The notes beneath the pieces are model-generated. The model worked only from the letters and a program-made list of their open reading frames with translations. It was not told the DNA's origin and did no database searches. From positions 39,302-103,301 of the forward strand of contig CAKOGP040000014.1 in assembly GCA_933822405.4 (NCBI GenBank): DNA of 64,000 nucleotides, written 5' to 3'. This stretch comes from Cylindrotheca closterium. Its lineage: Eukaryota > Bacillariophyta > Bacillariophyceae > Bacillariales > Bacillariaceae. Positions within the stretch are counted from its first letter, which is position 1. The number at the start of each line of letters is the position of its first letter. Positions 62,834 to 64,000 of this stretch are shown here, piece after piece. Both the position numbers and the translations under genes were made by a program.

Positions 62834-64000
62834 GTGTTCCTGGGAAGCAAATCAAAAGTTCTTTGCTATGAAGCAAGGAACAACAATGGGAAGAAGCTCA
62901 ATCTTAATCAGATTGGAGCAGCTGTCCCAGCTACTGTTCCAGCTATAGTTCCTGGAGCTTCAGCACCCACAAGTGGAGCATCAAGTGTTGCGGGAAGCGT
63001 TAACACATCTTTGCAACTTGCTGGTACTACAGGTAAACAAATGATGCAAGTTCCTTCTGGAATGCAGCTCATGCAGATTCCAACTCAAGGTGGCGTCACT
63101 GTTACTGTCCCTTATTCTATGAATGCTAACGGTGAGATTGCGTTCAGTGGAATGCAACTCAGCCAACAAGGTTTCAGTGGTGCTCAAGTGCGCCAAGGAT
63201 TCGATACAACTCAAGGTTCAAACTCCGCAAGCTGTGAAAACTGGATATTTTGATATGTCAAATGTCTTTCATGATGCTATCAAGGGAAAGGATGAGACTG
63301 ACAATGATGTCTATCTTATTCCATGTCCTGCTGGTATGACAAATGTCAAACTTCAAGCCGACTGGCACTATGCTAGTGAAGATGAAGATTTGCCTGATCT
63401 TGCTACCGAAGCAGATCCAGGTCTGCAGTTTATCCAAAGCCGTAGAAAGCAAAGAGATCCATTTGGGTTGTACGATCATGTCATCATGGACAGTGGTTGT
63501 ACAAACACCACCATTTGTAATGGTGAGCTCATGCATGGACTCCATCATGCTGAGAAAGAACTTGATATCCACACTAACGTGGGCAGCAGAGTTCTCGACA
63601 AAGAAGGTTTTCTAGGAAAATTTCCACCTCCAGTTTATCACGATGAAGATGGAATTGCCAATGTACTTGCTATGCGCAAGATGATTGCTGCGGGATACTG
63701 ATGCTGACAATGCTTTTATTGTGCATTGTGATGGAAACAGAAAGATGCGATTAGTGAATCGTAAGGGTGTGTATGTGTTGGAGCGACTTGGAGCAAATGT
63801 TGAACCAGGTGCCAAAGAGACAAGTGCGATGTACCGTTGCCAGTTAAGCAACTTAAATAATCAACCCCATTTCGAACTTTCTTCAAACAAACAGAATGGA
63901 TATGCTGGACTCGAGATGACCTCCAAGATGGCATCCGCTTGAAAGAACAAGGAAGGATTCACTCCAAGACAAGTCAATGCTGCAATGGAAGCGAGAAGTG
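62834..64000 (+). mobile_element. Ty1/copia-type Gag-Pol 5' part, frameshifted, runs off the window
   Basis: The frame from about 62834 to 63253 is Gln/Met/Ser/Pro-rich, like the end of a Gag or a linker. A shifted frame then reads a retroviral-type aspartic protease: DHVIMDSGCTNTTICNGEL (DSG catalytic triad near 63487) followed by LDIHTNVGSRVLDKEG. Another frame change near 63700 continues TDADNAFIVHCDGNRKMRL, the segment between protease and integrase in diatom copia elements. GFTPRQVNAAMEAR reaches the window end. At least two frameshifts make this copy defective. It is oriented opposite to the copia fragment 300 bases away, so they are not one intact element. Confidence 0.75.

Noticed and set aside
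1..64000. CRISPR array or bacterial operon structure
   Set aside because: There are no spaced direct repeats of the right size, and spliceosomal introns and diatom genes exclude a prokaryotic origin.

Overview
The window is nuclear DNA from a eukaryote, almost certainly a pennate diatom. The strongest evidence is three silicon transporter (SIT) genes carrying the EGxQ/GRQ signatures and the CMLD tetrapeptide reported from pennate diatom SITs. Supporting evidence is a plastid-type bipartite presequence on one hydrolase, short GT-AG introns, and diatom-type copia and reverse-transcriptase remnants. I cannot name the genus. I saw no rRNA, tRNA, CRISPR array or prokaryotic operon.

Layout. 0-10.6 kb: a 5'-truncated type II membrane protein (glycosyltransferase-like), a MORN-repeat protein, a small acidic protein, a coiled-coil protein and an 819-residue disordered protein. 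10.6-16.2 kb: a tandem array of a small gene family I do not recognise, with three intact copies and two broken ones, all on the minus strand. 17-20 kb: a two-exon protein with two PHD fingers. 20.5-35.2 kb: the silicon transporter cluster. SIT1 and SIT2 are near-identical and tandem on the minus strand. SIT3 is inverted on the plus strand, and a three-exon PIF1-type helicase lies between SIT2 and SIT3. 35.7-46.6 kb: a dense housekeeping and signalling block with an ArfGAP carrying DPF motifs, a pheophytinase-like hydrolase, a second MORN protein, a cyclic-nucleotide phosphodiesterase and a lipid-anchored CRAL-TRIO protein. 47.2-52 kb: three tandem HMG-box genes. 53.3-54.6 kb: a six-exon mitochondrial carrier. 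56.1-58.8 kb: a large P-loop ATPase with a C-terminal nuclease-like motif pair, resembling the NTPase-nuclease part of Crinkler-type effectors. 59.5-64 kb: mobile-element debris, namely an RNase H/zinc-knuckle remnant of a diatom reverse-transcriptase protein and two oppositely oriented copia pieces, the last running off the window.

Main themes. Local duplication dominates: the orphan family, the SITs and the HMG genes all show gene-plus-promoter duplication, decay or sequence homogenisation. Membrane and cyclic-nucleotide signalling is represented by the phosphodiesterase and by four perfect TGACGTCA sites, one of them upstream of SIT2. Two short intergenic words (TACCGGTA and an 11-mer containing GGTACC) recur far more often than chance predicts and are unexplained. 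Exon boundaries were derived by eye from GT-AG sites and reading-frame continuity, and no database search was possible.
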